Below, in pieces: positions 13,294 through 29,715 of a DNA stretch of 64,000 bases. The position numbers and the translations under genes were made by a program. The DNA is from Dermanyssus gallinae (Eukaryota; Arthropoda; Arachnida; Mesostigmata; Dermanyssidae). Position 1 is the stretch's first letter. Each line of letters starts with the position of its first letter. The notes below the pieces were generated by a model. That model did not search any database. It worked only from the letters and a program-made list of their open reading frames with translations, and had not been told where the DNA came from. The stretch covers positions 124,001 to 188,000 of the forward strand of contig QVRM01001221.1 in assembly GCA_003439945.1 (NCBI GenBank), given 5' to 3'.

Positions 13294-13623
13294 ATACGTT
13301 CTGAAGTAGCAGAAGTATTGGCCTCTTTAGTTCCTTACATCACAAAACAAACCAAAAAAGATAAATCGCTGACGGTGAGGCGCACATGCATATATATATA
13401 TATATATTGGCGGCCTATGTACGTACTTGCGGAAGACGACTTGAGCAATGGCGGCTATGGCCTCGCGGTCAAAAGTTTTAGTAGTAGGCTCGTCTTGTGG
13501 CGCGTCGCCGACCGAAGACGTCCAGCCGCTTTCGATAATTCTGCCCACGGAGTAATGGGTAGCGGCCTGGTAACGCGCCAGCGTCTCCGTATCCACACCC
13601 GGGCGCATCTGTTGACGAGACAT
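11141..13623 (-). CDS. CENPS: centromere protein S / MHF1 (histone-fold protein)
   Basis: Three exons on the minus strand join in phase: 13427-13623, 11680-11786 and 11141-11304. They give 155 residues; human CENP-S has 138. The first exon (ATG at 13623) encodes QAATHYSVGRIIES and FDREAIAAIAQVVFRK. The second encodes LAKDLESFSKHAKRT and TTDDVILCARRNPSL. Together these are the CENP-S histone fold (helix 1, long helix 2, HAKRTT and ARRN blocks). The third is a charged, Lys/Glu/Ala-rich tail ending DLSQLE. Donors are GTACGT and GTAAGT; acceptors follow CTAG and TTTCAG. The family partners CENP-X (MHF2) in the CCAN and in the FANCM fork-remodelling complex. A dead mariner sits in intron 1 in the opposite orientation. 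About 15 extra residues separate helices 1 and 2. Confidence 0.9.
11877..11945. repeat. dispersed repeat, copy 1 (second copy at 42782-42866)
   Basis: A segment of about 65 bases containing TTTGCACACTCGGCAGTGC recurs almost unchanged at 42782-42850. Copy 1 follows a (TA)n tract and copy 2 precedes one. No coding content is visible. It may be part of a non-autonomous element using TA target sites. Confidence 0.7.
12017..13185 (+). mobile_element. mariner transposon, inactivated transposase
   Basis: One frame runs from 12017 to the stop at 13115-13117 and matches a mariner transposase over its length. It has the N-terminal helix-turn-helix with KHFYFKGWNATQ, a second helix-turn-helix, a WLPHLL block (WVPHEL-type), VDESRVHHY for the first Asp, and YSPDLAPSDYFLF for the third. 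The second Asp block reads HQGNAPAH, so the catalytic Asp is replaced by Gly. Two in-frame stops break it (TAA at 12674, TAG at 12764). The natural ATG at 12072 is out of frame by one base. The 3' end is probably near 13183, before a TA. No matching 5' terminal repeat was found. It lies within intron 1 of CENPS on the opposite strand. Confidence 0.9.
13213..13291. repeat. (TA)n microsatellite
   Basis: An uninterrupted TA run of about 78 bases lies just beyond the 3' end of the mariner. It is one of roughly 25 TA tracts in the window. Confidence 0.95.
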
Positions 13624-14218
13624 ACATCCTGGGCATAATTAGCAATCATATAGATATCTTGAGTGCATCAAATTGAATGAATCATCACTTAAAAAATCAA
13701 CAACACATCAAAGTTGATAGTATACTCTTGTACTCGCACGTGCACACATATATGCATATATATATATATGTGTGTATACGCATACAGTCTCTTCAATAAA
13801 TTCCCGGACTGAATGTTCGTGCGAGAAACAGGTGGTGGCGCTACCTTTAAAACAAATGTGAAACTACATAAACTGACACCGCTTCTTCTATTAGTGCCCT
13901 TTGTGCCGCTGGAGGGTAGTGTAATTATTAATTTCATTTATCGTCATTTCTTGAAAGTGTTGTGTCTGTTTCAAATGTGTTAATAAATGCATTTACATTT
14001 GCACGCGATATATGTATAAGTCCAAGGCAAGCCTAGCCAAGAATGTTATTCTCCGGTAATCCTCTCATTTGTCACAATCACAGCACTCATTGTCACAATA
14101 CTTCAAAGCACGTATTGTAAAAGGTTTTTTTATGAGATGGTCAATTTGGGTCATGGAACCCTTCAATTCTGCAAAGCACGTAATGGTAACTGTGGACAGC
14201 AAACCGAGCTACAAACGA

Positions 14219-14410
14219 TAAAAAAATCCTTTCGGGGCTGACTCTCAGCCAAGATTTAACGTCCATGGGACTGCTTTTCGCATTGCTTCATAGACGGACC
14301 CCCATAAATACAAATCGGTGCAACGGTGGGGCTCGAACCCGCGCACCTATCTAGTGTCTCCTCCTGTCGCGAGGCGCAGACGCATGCATCCACCACGCCA
14401 CCGGGCTCGA
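14219..14410 (-). mobile_element. tRNA-derived SINE, copy A
   Basis: This is a copy of a ~190-base element whose minus strand carries a tRNA-like head (A box near GGCGTGGTGG, B box GGTTCGAGCCC) followed by a unique body and a short T-rich tail. It is flanked by a 14-base target duplication with one mismatch: CGAGCTACAAACGA at 14205-14218 and CGAGCTACGAACGA at 14411-14424. It lies upstream of the CENPS start, between CENPS and SEL1L. Confidence 0.9.
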
Positions 14411-14459
14411 CGAGCTACGAACGACATGAGGGTTTGTTCGGCATACTCGCCTTCATTCA

Positions 14460-15010
14460 TCACGAATCATCAGACTCCGATGCCCAGCTAGGTTGGACAC
14501 CATAGGATGCAGAGGGCACTATTTTCGTATTGAAAACAAAGCTAGCGCCACCCTTAAACGCGGTAGCGACAGACTCTGGGGCTTCTGCTGGTGTAGCTGC
14601 CACCGGTGCTCTCCGGAGACCTTCTTTGACGTACACGCTCAACGCTAGGGTTATACCTACACCCGTACATTTGTCCACGTATTGTACTACTTGTCCAGAA
14701 CGACCGAGCGTATCTAATGCAGCCAGGGGCCAGCCTCGAAGAAACTGGACTGCTTTCGTCTTTCGAGTGTTTATTTCCAATGTATTTTCTATTTATTGCA
14801 ACACAGTTGAGACACAACCTGCAAGCGTCGCGAAAAGAACTTGCTGCAGATGCAATTCGCTACAAATGTACGAGGTGTCTGCGTACACGTCGATGTGACG
14901 TAAACCTGTAAGTGGCTGTTCTTGATACGACTTGGAAGGCTCGCAAGAAGAAATAAGCGGACTCGAAAAAAGATTGTCTTGATGGGCAACTTCTGTGGGC
15001 AGACCCAATA
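14460..15010 (-). mobile_element. LINE reverse transcriptase fragment (family A)
   Basis: Minus-strand frames give HIDVYADTSYICSELHLQQ near 14900-14850 (YADD-type catalytic block, altered to YADT). Next comes EINTRKTKAVQF near 14770, followed by VQYVDKCTGVGITL. Last is VPSASYGVQPSW near 14500. This is the same block order as the family-A copy at 4280-5690. Frameshifts split it. It could extend to about 15360, but I cannot identify conserved blocks there. Confidence 0.65.
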
Positions 15011-15929
15011 ATCTGATCCGCTTTGGTATGTTTCGTTAAGGCATCGTCAATTACAGTGGAATTGGAAGCTAAAGTATATTTCTAAGCATTATTTACAGTA
15101 GTACAAGCTAAGTTGGGCCAGCTTATCCGGTGCAGTGGTTCGCGACCCTGAAGGTCAAAGGCGACCCAAAAGTCTACGGAAACGTGCCTCATGAAGCTCG
15201 AAGATCGTACTCCACAGGATCTTGTGAATCTGTAGTCGACCTAACGTGTTCGCTTGCCGGATTCGTACACCCAGAAAACAGTGTAGATAAAGATGATCCG
15301 GTTTTTGGTCAGAGTGGCTTCCAACAGACGTGAGCATGCTGTTATCGTTGACATTCGGGCACAAAACCCATGCTGCTCGTCCGGCAGTGCCTATCTGTGC
15401 TCAAGACACGGGGTTAGTCGACGCACTAAGAGGCACGCTAGCAGTGTGCAGATCGAGTCTAATTAGTCTAAAGTGTGATCTGTACAGGTGAGTTTTGCAT
15501 ACATTATCATACATAATCAAATTGAGCAACGTGCCGCAAAGGAGTTTTTGTTTTTTAATGCAGTAAGACTGACTGAAGTGTACGAAATTATGCAAATGGC
15601 GTATCGAGGCGAGTGTCTTACGATTACTTTGTAACGCAAAGTGTTGGAATTCGTGTTTTCTAATGGTCGTAAATCCTTAAAAGGCGGTCCTCGTTACGAC
15701 CAGCCGAAACGCTGAAAACGCCGTTTTGCATGATTATTCACGCTTTGCGACAATGTGTGCAAACTCTCTGGCACCTGAACAAAATGAGCAGAGCAGGCGT
15801 CCGAGTACTTCGTTGAGGCGGCCAATATGGGCCTGTTTTTTTGTTGAACGTTATCACAATTAAGTAACTTAACAAGTTCTGGTGTTTTCTATATAACCCG
15901 TAGATGAAGAGACAACCGGCAGACTGGCA

Positions 15930-16400
15930 AACATCTCCTAATGGACGTCGTACAAAATGGGGGGCCTCAAAATTCAATATGAAGACCATGCTTATCATTT
16001 TTTGTGTTCACGAAAAATGGTCCCCTCTGGCCAGACTGTGATGCCCGGCCAGTGGAACTTTTAAAACGCCTGGTAGCGTGAATTCGTCGTGCACCGTCGT
16101 CTCTGAACTTCACAAATCTAGCAAATGTTTTCTTCAGGACAAAGCTTCGGCCAACACAAACGTTTCTGTTTGTATGTTTCTGGCTAAAAGAAGGGTCGAA
16201 CTCCCCGAACGCCCATATTGGGCAGGTTTGGCATCGGCAAGTTTCGTGCTCTTCTCCAAACTCAAATTTGCTTTCAAGAGGGAGCGTTTTAACGACATGG
16301 TATTTATTCAAGCAAATTTGACATCGGCTCTTAAAAACATCTCAGTAATCGAAGTTATTTTTGTTACGACATCATTTAATACTTTATTTCAAGGTAATCT
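15930..16400 (+). mobile_element. mariner transposase remnant
   Basis: Plus-strand frames give NMKTMLIIF near 15975, VPSGQTV near 16020-16040, and FLQDKASANTN near 16132-16165 in place of a DNAxAHTS block. Then FLAKRRVELPERPYWAGLAS replaces the usual FLAxxxxxxLPHPPYSPDLAP, and FSKLKFAFKRERFND follows. The order is that of a mariner transposase C-terminal half. The catalytic residues are largely lost and several frames are needed, so it is an old dead copy of a lineage different from the 12-13 kb element. Confidence 0.7.
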
Positions 16401-19003
16401 ATGAACCTAGTGAACGTCTGAGTATATATTGTTAGACTAATTTGGTGATACAGTAGTGGGTGTAGTAGACGGTCTTCGCTGAATCAGAGACACATTACGC
16501 TCAATATCTCACGCACAACGAGATCTGAACCCATGCAAAACGCTTTGCCCACAAAAATGTTCACGCGTTCTTGATAGAGTTGCAGACTTATATACTAACC
16601 TTAGCTAATCGTGGTCACTGTTAGTTATTGGTCTTACTATTAATATGCAAATATCGGTCGATCACGCACGTTAGGGAGGCGCATTTCTGTCCAGTACTCT
16701 CTAAGAAACACCTATAAAAATAATCCCCTTGCTCAGTAATCCACAATAAAGTATATCATTATGTCTAAACTTCACATTCTTGATAAGATAAGCAATCTTA
16801 TCTGACCCAGCTCGAAATCGAACCGTCAGTCAATTAAATGGTCTTTTCATCAGCAGAAATAAGGCATCCACAATAATTATGCGGCCAATCTGGCTAGAAA
16901 AGGGCGTCTATAAAACTTTCGGCAACGGAAGAAAGCCTAAAGGAGATGCCTTAAAGTGCCGTTACAAGGCCTAGTCAGGCGTGCACGTCGAAATCCTTCA
17001 ATTGTTACAGTGATGCAGTTTTATAGAGTGCGTTTGTCTTCCAGAAGAGATTTTCCAGAAAACTGAGACAACTCAACTAACAATTCGTCCTGGCTTTTTC
17101 AGCCAAGGAGAAAACGGGTATCACTTAGGAAGAACAACTTACTTTCTGTAAAATATTGCAAGAGTCAGACCATTGAGCCTTCATCAAAATTGACATAAAA
17201 TCATGTTAAGGACTAAATTGGTGTACCCTGTAAGCTGGCGCGATTATTTTAACTACACTCGAGCAGGTGCAGTAACGACGACAACAACGATCGCTCTCAT
17301 AGCAATGAACATGAACTGAAGAAATCAAATTGATATGCTCACCATATGAGCGCCGAATCGACCCGCGCGATGAAATCGATCTATGTGGTTCTAATGGTAC
17401 CTCTGACCAATGTGTGAAAATTCGCACCACAAGAAGGGCGCGTGACTCACGGACCTGTATCATCTGTACCTATACTTCTATAATACTAATATTAATAATT
17501 ATACCGATGATACCAATACTACTATGCGTGCTGTTATCATATCTATGTAATATGGCTTGCTGTGCCGTTATTTTTACTGTTGCATTTAGTTTCGTCGCTG
17601 TTCAAAGTTTGCACGCTCTTCGTACACGGTTACCACGGACCAGTGTTCAACATCAGTGTCGTGGCACGTTTGTGGTACGTTTCTGTGGTGTGGTACGTCG
17701 CCGGTTGTGAAACATCCGATTGCTTTGGTTCGTGCAGTGCTGTGTGGTGCGGGGTGTCTGCTAGCTCCGTCTGCTGTGGTGGCTGCCGCTTCTCTTCTAC
17801 GTTAGCAGCAGCAGCTGACTGCGACAAGAACACCCAAAGTAGAGATAGAGAAGGACAGCGATAAGAACCTCTTCCAGAGCGGAATTAATTATTGTTTTAA
17901 CTCACCGCTGTTGCATTCATCATCTTCATCGTTGCGACGACGGACGACATCATAATTACTTCGAGTGGCCTCAGTACCGCAGCGACCTCATCAGCGAGAA
18001 TTGTTCGTCGTCGCGGCCGTCATCTCCTGCTTCGACCACCGTTGTGTCAGTGCGTAATCAGTCTTGTCGGTGCACAGAGTAATGCCTACGTGTCATCCGG
18101 GCTTTCGAATTCGAAGCTGGAGACGAGACGTTTAACAAGTCAGACAAAATGAGTGACAATGAAGACAGTTGCGTGACGAGACAGTGCAGAGTGTTGACGA
18201 CCCGGCTAGCAGGCTAGAGATACGTCGTCTTCATCTATTTGATTGACCAGGTGGTTGATTGGTTGGTTGGTTAGCAACTCGACCAGGTGATTGATACCGG
18301 TGATGTCAAGTCTGGTGCCTGGTGCTCATTCGCGGCGACTCACGCTGACACCATGACACCATCGATCGTTATATAGTCAGTCTGATCTCAGCGCTCGCTT
18401 GGTCCGTTGTTCACATACTCACATATGTCGAACGTCGCCGTCATTGTCGATTGCGATCGTGTCAAACGAATGGGTTCGTCCACCTGTAGGCAATGCCGAG
18501 TGTCACCGTTTGTCAGCAGCGAATCGACAGTCACAGTCACTGGTCATACGACCATCGTCAATCGTCTCACTGCTTTTTACAGGCAAGCCCACCACCACCA
18601 CCACCACGAAAGCCAATATCATTTCTACGATTATTATTCTTACTTTTATCATAATCACCCGACGCGTACAATATCGGAGACGAGGCTGGCCAGTTACTGT
18701 TAGGCAGGGGGCACTAGGATCGTTGATCCGTGGACGGGCGCTTCCCTACAATGCGCGATTAGTCACGGCGCCGGCCGTGCCAAATATAATTACAACTACG
18801 ACAACAACAACAGAAACTGTATCGTCCGTATAGAACAATAGCAGCTGCAACAGCAACAATAACAACACTGACCACAACAACATCGGCCTATTATCGTCAC
18901 CATTGGCCATTGGTCCTGCTTGGTACTGCTTCAACGGGACTTCTTGGTCTTGTCGGTGACGATCTATCATTGTGGACGCCCACGACCACATCCAAGATCA
19001 GCG
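16401..19003. promoter_or_regulatory. SEL1L upstream region and probable 5' UTR
   Basis: From 17500 to 19003 the DNA becomes richer in CpG and CAG/ACA/GTT runs, as seen before the other genes here. The part next to SEL1L (18840-19003) has no intron acceptor of quality and is probably transcribed leader. I see no TATA box that I would defend. 16401-17500 holds nothing I recognise. Confidence 0.4.
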
Positions 19004-22599
<3,596 letters not shown>

Positions 22600-25396
22600 G
22601 CAAATCTGGACGGGCGCAAGATGCAGCAGCGCCTTTCGTTAAGAGTCAAACGAGATCTACTAATTCACCCGATCTTGTATTCACTCAAGCCGTAAAGTAA
22701 TTCTACACATGCAACTCATCCTGCAACGACATGCGGCCGACGTCTCTATGTCGGTGTTTGTTTGTCTGGTTATTTGTTTTTTCTTCGTTCCACCTGCCGT
22801 TGCTAATTATTTCCCCACAATTTGCCTTTGCTTTTTTTTTACATGAAGGTTGTTTGAGCACAAATAGGTTTGGGAGCGAGGAAAGCTTTGAGTGAAGCGA
22901 GTGTTTGATACGGCAAACGAATATAATAATATTTTGCTCGAGACATGTTTGGTGGAGGGTCTACGCGGACAGGCGTACTAAGGCCAAGGCATTTATGAAG
23001 CAGAGGTCATGGTTGTGTAGACACAACTGCGCGCCGTCATCTTGCCGTAATGCCGAGCGTAGTGTGGTCGCTATTAAGCTTCACATGCATGTCTTTTTAC
23101 GTGGCTGAATGGAAATAGTTGCGGATCAAAGGTGGCGTGAAGAGAGTGGGTGGGGGATGAATACACATGAATACAGACAGAGGGAATATGTGGAGTAGGT
23201 TCGATCAATGTTGAAAGCTGACCGGACTTCCGTCGATCTGCAGCGATATGAGTGTGTTAGCTAATCTGGATCTAACACTGCATATCGTTAGGGGGAGGAG
23301 TCAAATGAATGGTGTTCATTGAAGCATGTAAGTCGTACAAATTGTGTAATACTAGTAATAAGAAGAACAATGATATTATGAACACATAGGACATTAATTG
23401 AATTCATATCTAAGCTCAGTACCACCAAAGTCGTAAAGAACATGTACCGCTAATGAGTGTACATTGTAGCATGTTATGCTACACAGACGGATTTTGGAGA
23501 GCTGAGAAGGAGATGCGCACCTGGAAAAGCAAAGCATGGCCAACATGGTCTGCACTGGGCTTTGATTCAAATGGCTGGTTAGTCGAACATGGAACACGGC
23601 GGCGTTGGTACGTTATGATGGAGCTTCTTGATCGCACGTTGCTCTCTACGGCCGTCAGCAAGCCTCGACGATAGCGTTGCTCTGGGGTCGTGAAAAAGTA
23701 CCGCAGTACCCAACATTGATTTAACGTTACACTGAAGCGCAGCGAACGTGATCTTCGGTGGCATTGATTGGCTGTTATTAGGCAGGGCAAAGCTAGTTTT
23801 GTCGAATGCAAGAGCAAGAAATCATCGCATATAGTGAGACAACTGTACTTGGAATAGATCTCTGGAGAGCGTCAAAAGTAGCATCAAGACAAGATGGGGG
23901 GCATCGAAAAAAAAGTTGGCGGTTAGTACGCCTGTTGAATGCAAGTGACGCCATAGCGGATATGATTTTATGGAATTGAACTGTAGTTGGCATCGCGGAT
24001 GATGAACCATTGATAAACGAGCAAAGCCTCTAACGATGAGTTTGGCGATTAAGGAGCGTGCACGCGTTCTTTATTTATGGACCTAAAAGAACAAGATTGG
24101 AGTTTAAAGTGATGTGGGTAATCAAGCACCGTCGTTTCAAAGCTTGGCGGCATAAGTGAAAGTTTGGCCCTTCGTTTAAATCCGACCAAAAAACCATCTA
24201 TGAACGAATTAAACATGTTAGTAGCAAAAACATAAAGTAGGCAAGAAACTAAACATGAAAGCGAGAAGCTGCGTGTCGGTGTAGAAAGGACGGCAATCTG
24301 GTAATAATGAAGGGACCTAATATTGAGGTGAACTGAACACAGAACTTGAAGATGCAGAAGTATTTGCCTAGAAGAACAATCTACAACATTTTATCAGTGT
24401 GATGAAGTCGCGATTTGTTTAGCTAATCTGCCAGAGTTCGAGGTTTATTAAAAACCGCGGACAATGTATAATATGATGTGAGCTCCATTTGCGAAAAAAT
24501 GCCGAGCTATAAAATAATGCCGTGGGAAATACGTCTAAGGAATTTCTCTCGCCATGAGAATATGTGTGTATGTAAATAAAAATATCTTTAATTTATTTTT
24601 AACTTTGAAAAGATGTGCTAAAATGTATCAACTATTTGTATGTGCTCCTCTCTAGTTAGTTACTACGTGTCTCGTTATGATAGTACTAGTAATGTAGTGT
24701 TGCTATTATTGTCTGGCCCTCTAGCAAGTCAAATTATTTACAATCTATTTAATTACTACTATTGATTGACTATATTAAATTAATTCGAATCTATAGAAAA
24801 TCTAATTCAATTAACAATAATATGGCAGAAATATGCAATAGATTGAAATGTATGTTTTGAACATGTTAGGAATATATAAGTAACACTTTAAAAAAGTATA
24901 AAACGCTTTGGTAGCGCCCTTGGGATTGGTTCGGTAGTCTATCCGTGCTATCACAGGTATTTGCTGTTAAAAACGACTTACATAAAAATGCAACATTTCA
25001 AAGAAGGTTACAAGAAGGTCTGAAAAAGTAATGGAATCTCCTGGACCCTGGAGGAAATAGCGTACAATGTCCAATATGGGCAAAATCCGGACGAATCTAT
25101 TTTTTGACCCTCTGAAGCAATTTGTTCAATGCCGAGAAGTCGTACATCGGGGAGGAGTCCGAGCGTGCTTTGATGTATATATATATATATATATATATGA
25201 AACATACTTTGACATTTAGAGATCCACGTCGCTACGATATAAAGCATGTCGACATAGCATTTCTAAAGGGGATGACGCGTAAACATAATATATACAGAAT
25301 TAATCTTTATTATTAGATTTCTGCACGAAGCGCCTTATATTTTGATTGGTGGCTTGCGTCCAAACTACCAATTTGTTGACGACCTAAAATTCTTTA
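22600..25396. other. SEL1L 3' UTR and SEL1L/COMMD5 intergenic region
   Basis: No coding exon is recognisable. The first good forward AATAAA is at 24575-24580, implying a 3' UTR of about 2 kb if it is used. A reverse-strand AATAAA near 25305 fits the end of COMMD5. A (TA)n tract lies at 25176-25198. Short frames at 23453-23817 and 25008-25247 have no motif I can name. Confidence 0.45.
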
Positions 25397-27406
25397 CTAT
25401 CGACCTTCTAGTCGGTTATCCATGACGTCTACGAGTTTTAACGCTTGAGTTACTCCATGACGAAGCCGGTGAAATTCCTCCATAGAAACCTCTCCACTTA
25501 GAACCTCTCCCGAAGTTGTTTTTAGTGAGAGTAATACGCAAGGTGTCCATCTTTTTGCGCCGCTCGAACTATAAACACAAAATCAAATTTCACCAAATAT
25601 ACATATTTACGTAAATATAGAGATGCCTATGTATATGCTCCGAAGATGTGCAACATGATTGGGAATGTACGAGGTACAATTTCCTTGATTTCTTTTTACA
25701 TTACCATGATCATACAGTCATGACTAGCTAAAACGCCTAGTTTCCACCCTATCCTATGTTAACTCCACGCGCTGTGTTTATATGGCACCTAGCCGGTAAT
25801 TTAAAAAGCGTGCGATTTCTCCGTTTACTTGACACTGCAAAACCTTCCAGGGGAATATGAGATAAAACATAAGCCCAATCTTGATGAAATAGTTAGTAGA
25901 ACTAACGGCCCCCTCAAAACCGTGCTGTCTCGCCGTCGTAAGGCTGATATTCTTAAGCGTACGTACCTATTTGACGTTACGGTAACATCAATTTTGTAAT
26001 CGACTTGAGCTAGACCATCGAAACGTGGCTCGGTCTCCTTGACGGCTTGCCGCAGTTCTTGGCGTCGACCACCAAGGAATGCCGTTGTCAGGTCGCTAGC
26101 AAACTCCTCCGAAAGCTTAAGTTGAAGCAAGTCTTTTTTGTATTCCTAAAACCAAACGACAATAAATAGGTGCATTGGTACAGAGCAAAGGACAGAAAGC
26201 GGCTTCAAAATATCTATGAAGAAAATATAAAACTTAAGCTTCTTTGTGCCTATGTATCTATATTTATTCAGCCTATCATTGAATCCATATGTTCTCTCAT
26301 TCATTCTCCGAATCGTTAATCTCCGGTGGCTAGCTTTAAGCGCTTGCAGATTTTCTAAATAGATGCAGCAGTCATGAATCCAACCCAAGGGTTCGAAAGG
26401 GCAAAACATCCAGGAAGTCCCTATAACAGAGTAAAAACCAAATCAATTATCCACCGTTCCATCTGTAAGCCTCCCACTCATACAGCATAGGCCATTCCCC
26501 ATATGTGCCACAAATATATATTTAAAACAGCAGTCAACATGTTAACACTTCTGTATTGTAGAGCATCGTCACGTCGATACTTTAATATAACATCCTAAAC
26601 TGTACTTATGGTAAAGCATTGTATAGGTTTTTGTTTAATTCTCGTTCCCTCTCTCTTGATATGTAAACTTGTTTTTTATATATCTTGTATAAGCTCTAAC
26701 TGTATTTGTAAAGACTGTCGATTTCTAAACGTTTGCTTATACCTCTGGAGTGAGTTCCACAGGATCTCTGCTGAGGGTAGCTCTAGCTAGCCTGTGAAGG
26801 CCAGAAAACGCTCTATCGAATACCAATGGGTCCTTAGCCATTGCTCTGAGCCGCGCGTACTGCTGTGGAGTGACCTCCCGGCCTTCGAATTCTGTCACCA
26901 GCACTGAAATTAGACGTGAGAACAACGAACAACAATACATCGTTACAGTGGCATTAGCTAAAGAAAAGGCAACTGCAGGACAAGGACTTTCTGAACTTTC
27001 TTAAACCAGCGGCTCACACCTATCAGCCACACAGCTGCTCCCCATACCGATAAACGTAACCACCCCTGCCAGTTTTATTAATATTATTATTCCGGTCGTT
27101 CTCTTTGGCCCTTGCCCCGAGGGTGGCCGCAGTAGTGTATTCTCGAGATTACTTCACGTTAAGCAAACACACGCAAGCCAACGCATCGCTAACACTCCAC
27201 AGAAGTGCGTAAAATGGCAAATATCTCGTATGTAGATCTGATGATCTGTATGTGTCGATGGTTAGGCAATTTGACGTCTGTAAACGACACGCACATTTTA
27301 CCATTCCTCGGAACGTTGGCCTGTCAACAGTCTGCAGCGAGGAACTGAGCAAAGCAACCTCCCTAGGGATACGGCCGCTGAAAAACAGGACGCTCTCACG
27401 ACTCAT
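25397..27406 (-). CDS. COMMD5: COMM domain-containing protein 5
   Basis: Four minus-strand exons join in phase: 27295-27406, 26743-26903, 25967-26145 and 25397-25568. They give 207 residues; human COMMD5 has 224. Family resemblance is seen at the N-terminus (GRIPREVALLSSSLQTVDRP, TFRGMVKLLVTEFEG). The middle matches too (FSGLHRLARATLSRDP, KLSEEFASDLTTAFLG). The C-terminal COMM domain has YKIDVTVTS, WTPCVLLSLKTTSGE and a final helix MEEFHRLRHGVTQAL. Usually a Trp opens the COMM domain where Tyr (DYKIDV) is found here. The first intron donor is GTGCGT; the others are GTATAA and GTACGT. COMMD proteins form the Commander complex that recycles membrane cargo from endosomes. It diverges from mRpS2. 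COMMD5 is favoured over other paralogues by the N-terminal half, at good confidence. Confidence 0.85.
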
Positions 27407-28975
27407 GACGGTCTCGTGTCTGGATCTCTTCCTCAGTGCTTAGTCAGTGCTCGTCCATTCGAGGGGGCGTCACCATCTCCGGCTGATTGTCCACCCTTCA
27501 CACAGTGCCGGTTTTCCAGCTGATCACATCACATGTCATAACGAAAACAGCTAGTGAGTGCATTGCGCATGTCATGTAACTACCTCACTTGCTCATGATG
27601 TTGGTATTTACGCCTATGCATTTCAAATATTGTATATATATGAAATAATATAGAAGCAGGTCATTCATTGTGGCATTGCAGAACTGTATTCTTCAAATGT
27701 AGTCAAATTTCGTTTAGCGATTGTTGAACCTGTGTTCTATTATTGTAGGCAGGGCGCCGCCTCGGCCTTTATGGATGGATGGCAGGTCCTGTACCGACCT
27801 TTGTGTCAACTTAAACAACCGCAGTAAGATTTGCACTAAGACTCAACACCGAATTATGTCGAATATTGGCAATAACTAAATATCGATCTAGGGTGTATCG
27901 TCGTTTGTTTGACTAGACAAAAAAAAAGTACAGCCTATTCGTGGCCGCCGATCTGACAACTGAGCGCAGACAGAAACACAGCCAGACATGCAGGTTATCT
28001 CACCTACGAGGAGAGCAGTAAATGACAGATTGAATAATCAAAACACCCTTCAACAACACTACTAAGTAGAATATATGACAACAAAAATACATTCATTCTT
28101 TCTCTGGAGAGGGTGGTTGCTTCGGTCGGTTGTTTGTTTTGTTTCGTGTCGTCTAGACCTCGGCCGTCTGCAAACGAACAACTGGTCCCGCTGATTGACT
28201 CCATGTTGTGCGTGTTTCGGGCGGTCAACAGTGCGGGAACGTGTATATCTATGACTTTAAAGTGTTCCCTCTCTAACGAGAATTTTGTCACCGGACGTGA
28301 TCGTAACTTGTGGGATCGTGAGGTGTTGTGTCTCAGTTGTACAACAACATGAAAGAATAACTCTTTCTCTGGAGATCGAGAGCGAAAAATCGAACGCCCG
28401 CAAGAGTGCAGTGTAGCAAAAGGCAAGACGTAACAACGCGCGCCGGCCACCGGTCTGGAGGTGTAATTTGTTCGTATTACAGTTTTCCTGTGCAAATAAA
28501 ACTTAATCTATCCATCTCCATTTATATATGTGTGCGTGAACGGGTGTATATATTGTGCTAGCTGTTCTACAATAGTTGATGAACCGTCACCACTCTCCAG
28601 CACCAACTGTTTACTTTATTTTAACAAACAAACAAAAAAACATTATATACGATCGATTAGCGGAATACCAAACGCTAAGCAGCTGTACCGGCGGCAGCTG
28701 CCTCACGATCACCACCGTCAACGGCGTTGTGTTTTCGACTGTCCCGACCTGATACCGGGAATACATGTCGGGCAGCGAGTGTTTCTCGCAGCAGCAGAAG
28801 CAGCTCCAGTCGTCGCATTAGTAGTATCGTTCACGACGACGATAACATTGTTGAAGATTAAGAAAAGGACATTGCGACACTCTGTAACGCAGAGCAGCAA
28901 CAACATCGACGACGACGACGATAACAGCATCAACAGCATCAGCAACAGCCACCCTAAGCCACGATCCACAAAAGC
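27407..28975. promoter_or_regulatory. head-to-head intergenic region, COMMD5 / mRpS2
   Basis: About 1.6 kb separates the two divergent start codons. CpG and GAC/CAG/ACA triplet runs increase toward the mRpS2 start (28660-28975). No defensible TATA box or named transcription-factor site is seen. The region probably contains both promoters and the leaders. Confidence 0.45.
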
Positions 28976-29297
28976 ATGTTGGCGAGGCGGTGCCTTCAGA
29001 GTCGCGCACTCGCGCACAGCGCCATTGTCCGGATCGCTCATCAACGCGCCGGCGGCACCTTCAGTTTGTCACCGGTTGCAAATCGCGGTCGGGGCCTTTC
29101 GACAGCCGTCGTTGAGACCACTACCACCACCGAAGACGAAAGCGATTCAGGTTAGTTAGCAAGTGACGGTGACGGTGATTGAGGGGTGGTCGAGGAGGCC
29201 ACACACCCTCTTTTGCAGTTAACGAACGACTACAAACGAAGCAGACACATCATTAGTAGTATTCAAGTTTGTAAGAGCGCATATATATCTATCTATC

Positions 29298-29331
<34 letters not shown>

Positions 29332-29683
29332 CACATAATGTCTTGTATGTATAGTTGAATATTTTGTTATCATCATTACAACGTGACCTCATGACATTAA
29401 CACTTATCTCCTATTAATCTTTCAAGCATCCTATCTCCTACGAACTGTCGTTGACTACATATTTCAAATACTACATATCTTATGTAGTATTGGACCGACT
29501 TGCATTCGAAATAGGTAATAACTCGTCTCACGTTTTGAATGGTGTCAACGAAATACGCGTATAAAACGCGTAATTTAATATTTACTAGTAAATAAGCATG
29601 CATATATAGGGCTACAAAAAAGTTTTTCGGTTTTGTCCGTAAAGAATCATTATAAAATTCGAAAAACCTTTTTTGAAGACCCA

Positions 29684-29715
<32 letters not shown>

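Noticed and set aside
14340..14360. Possible tRNA gene from the B-box-like GGTTCGAGCCC sequences
   Set aside because: The sequence cannot fold into a full cloverleaf, recurs with the same unrelated body at four loci with target duplications, and so is a SINE head.
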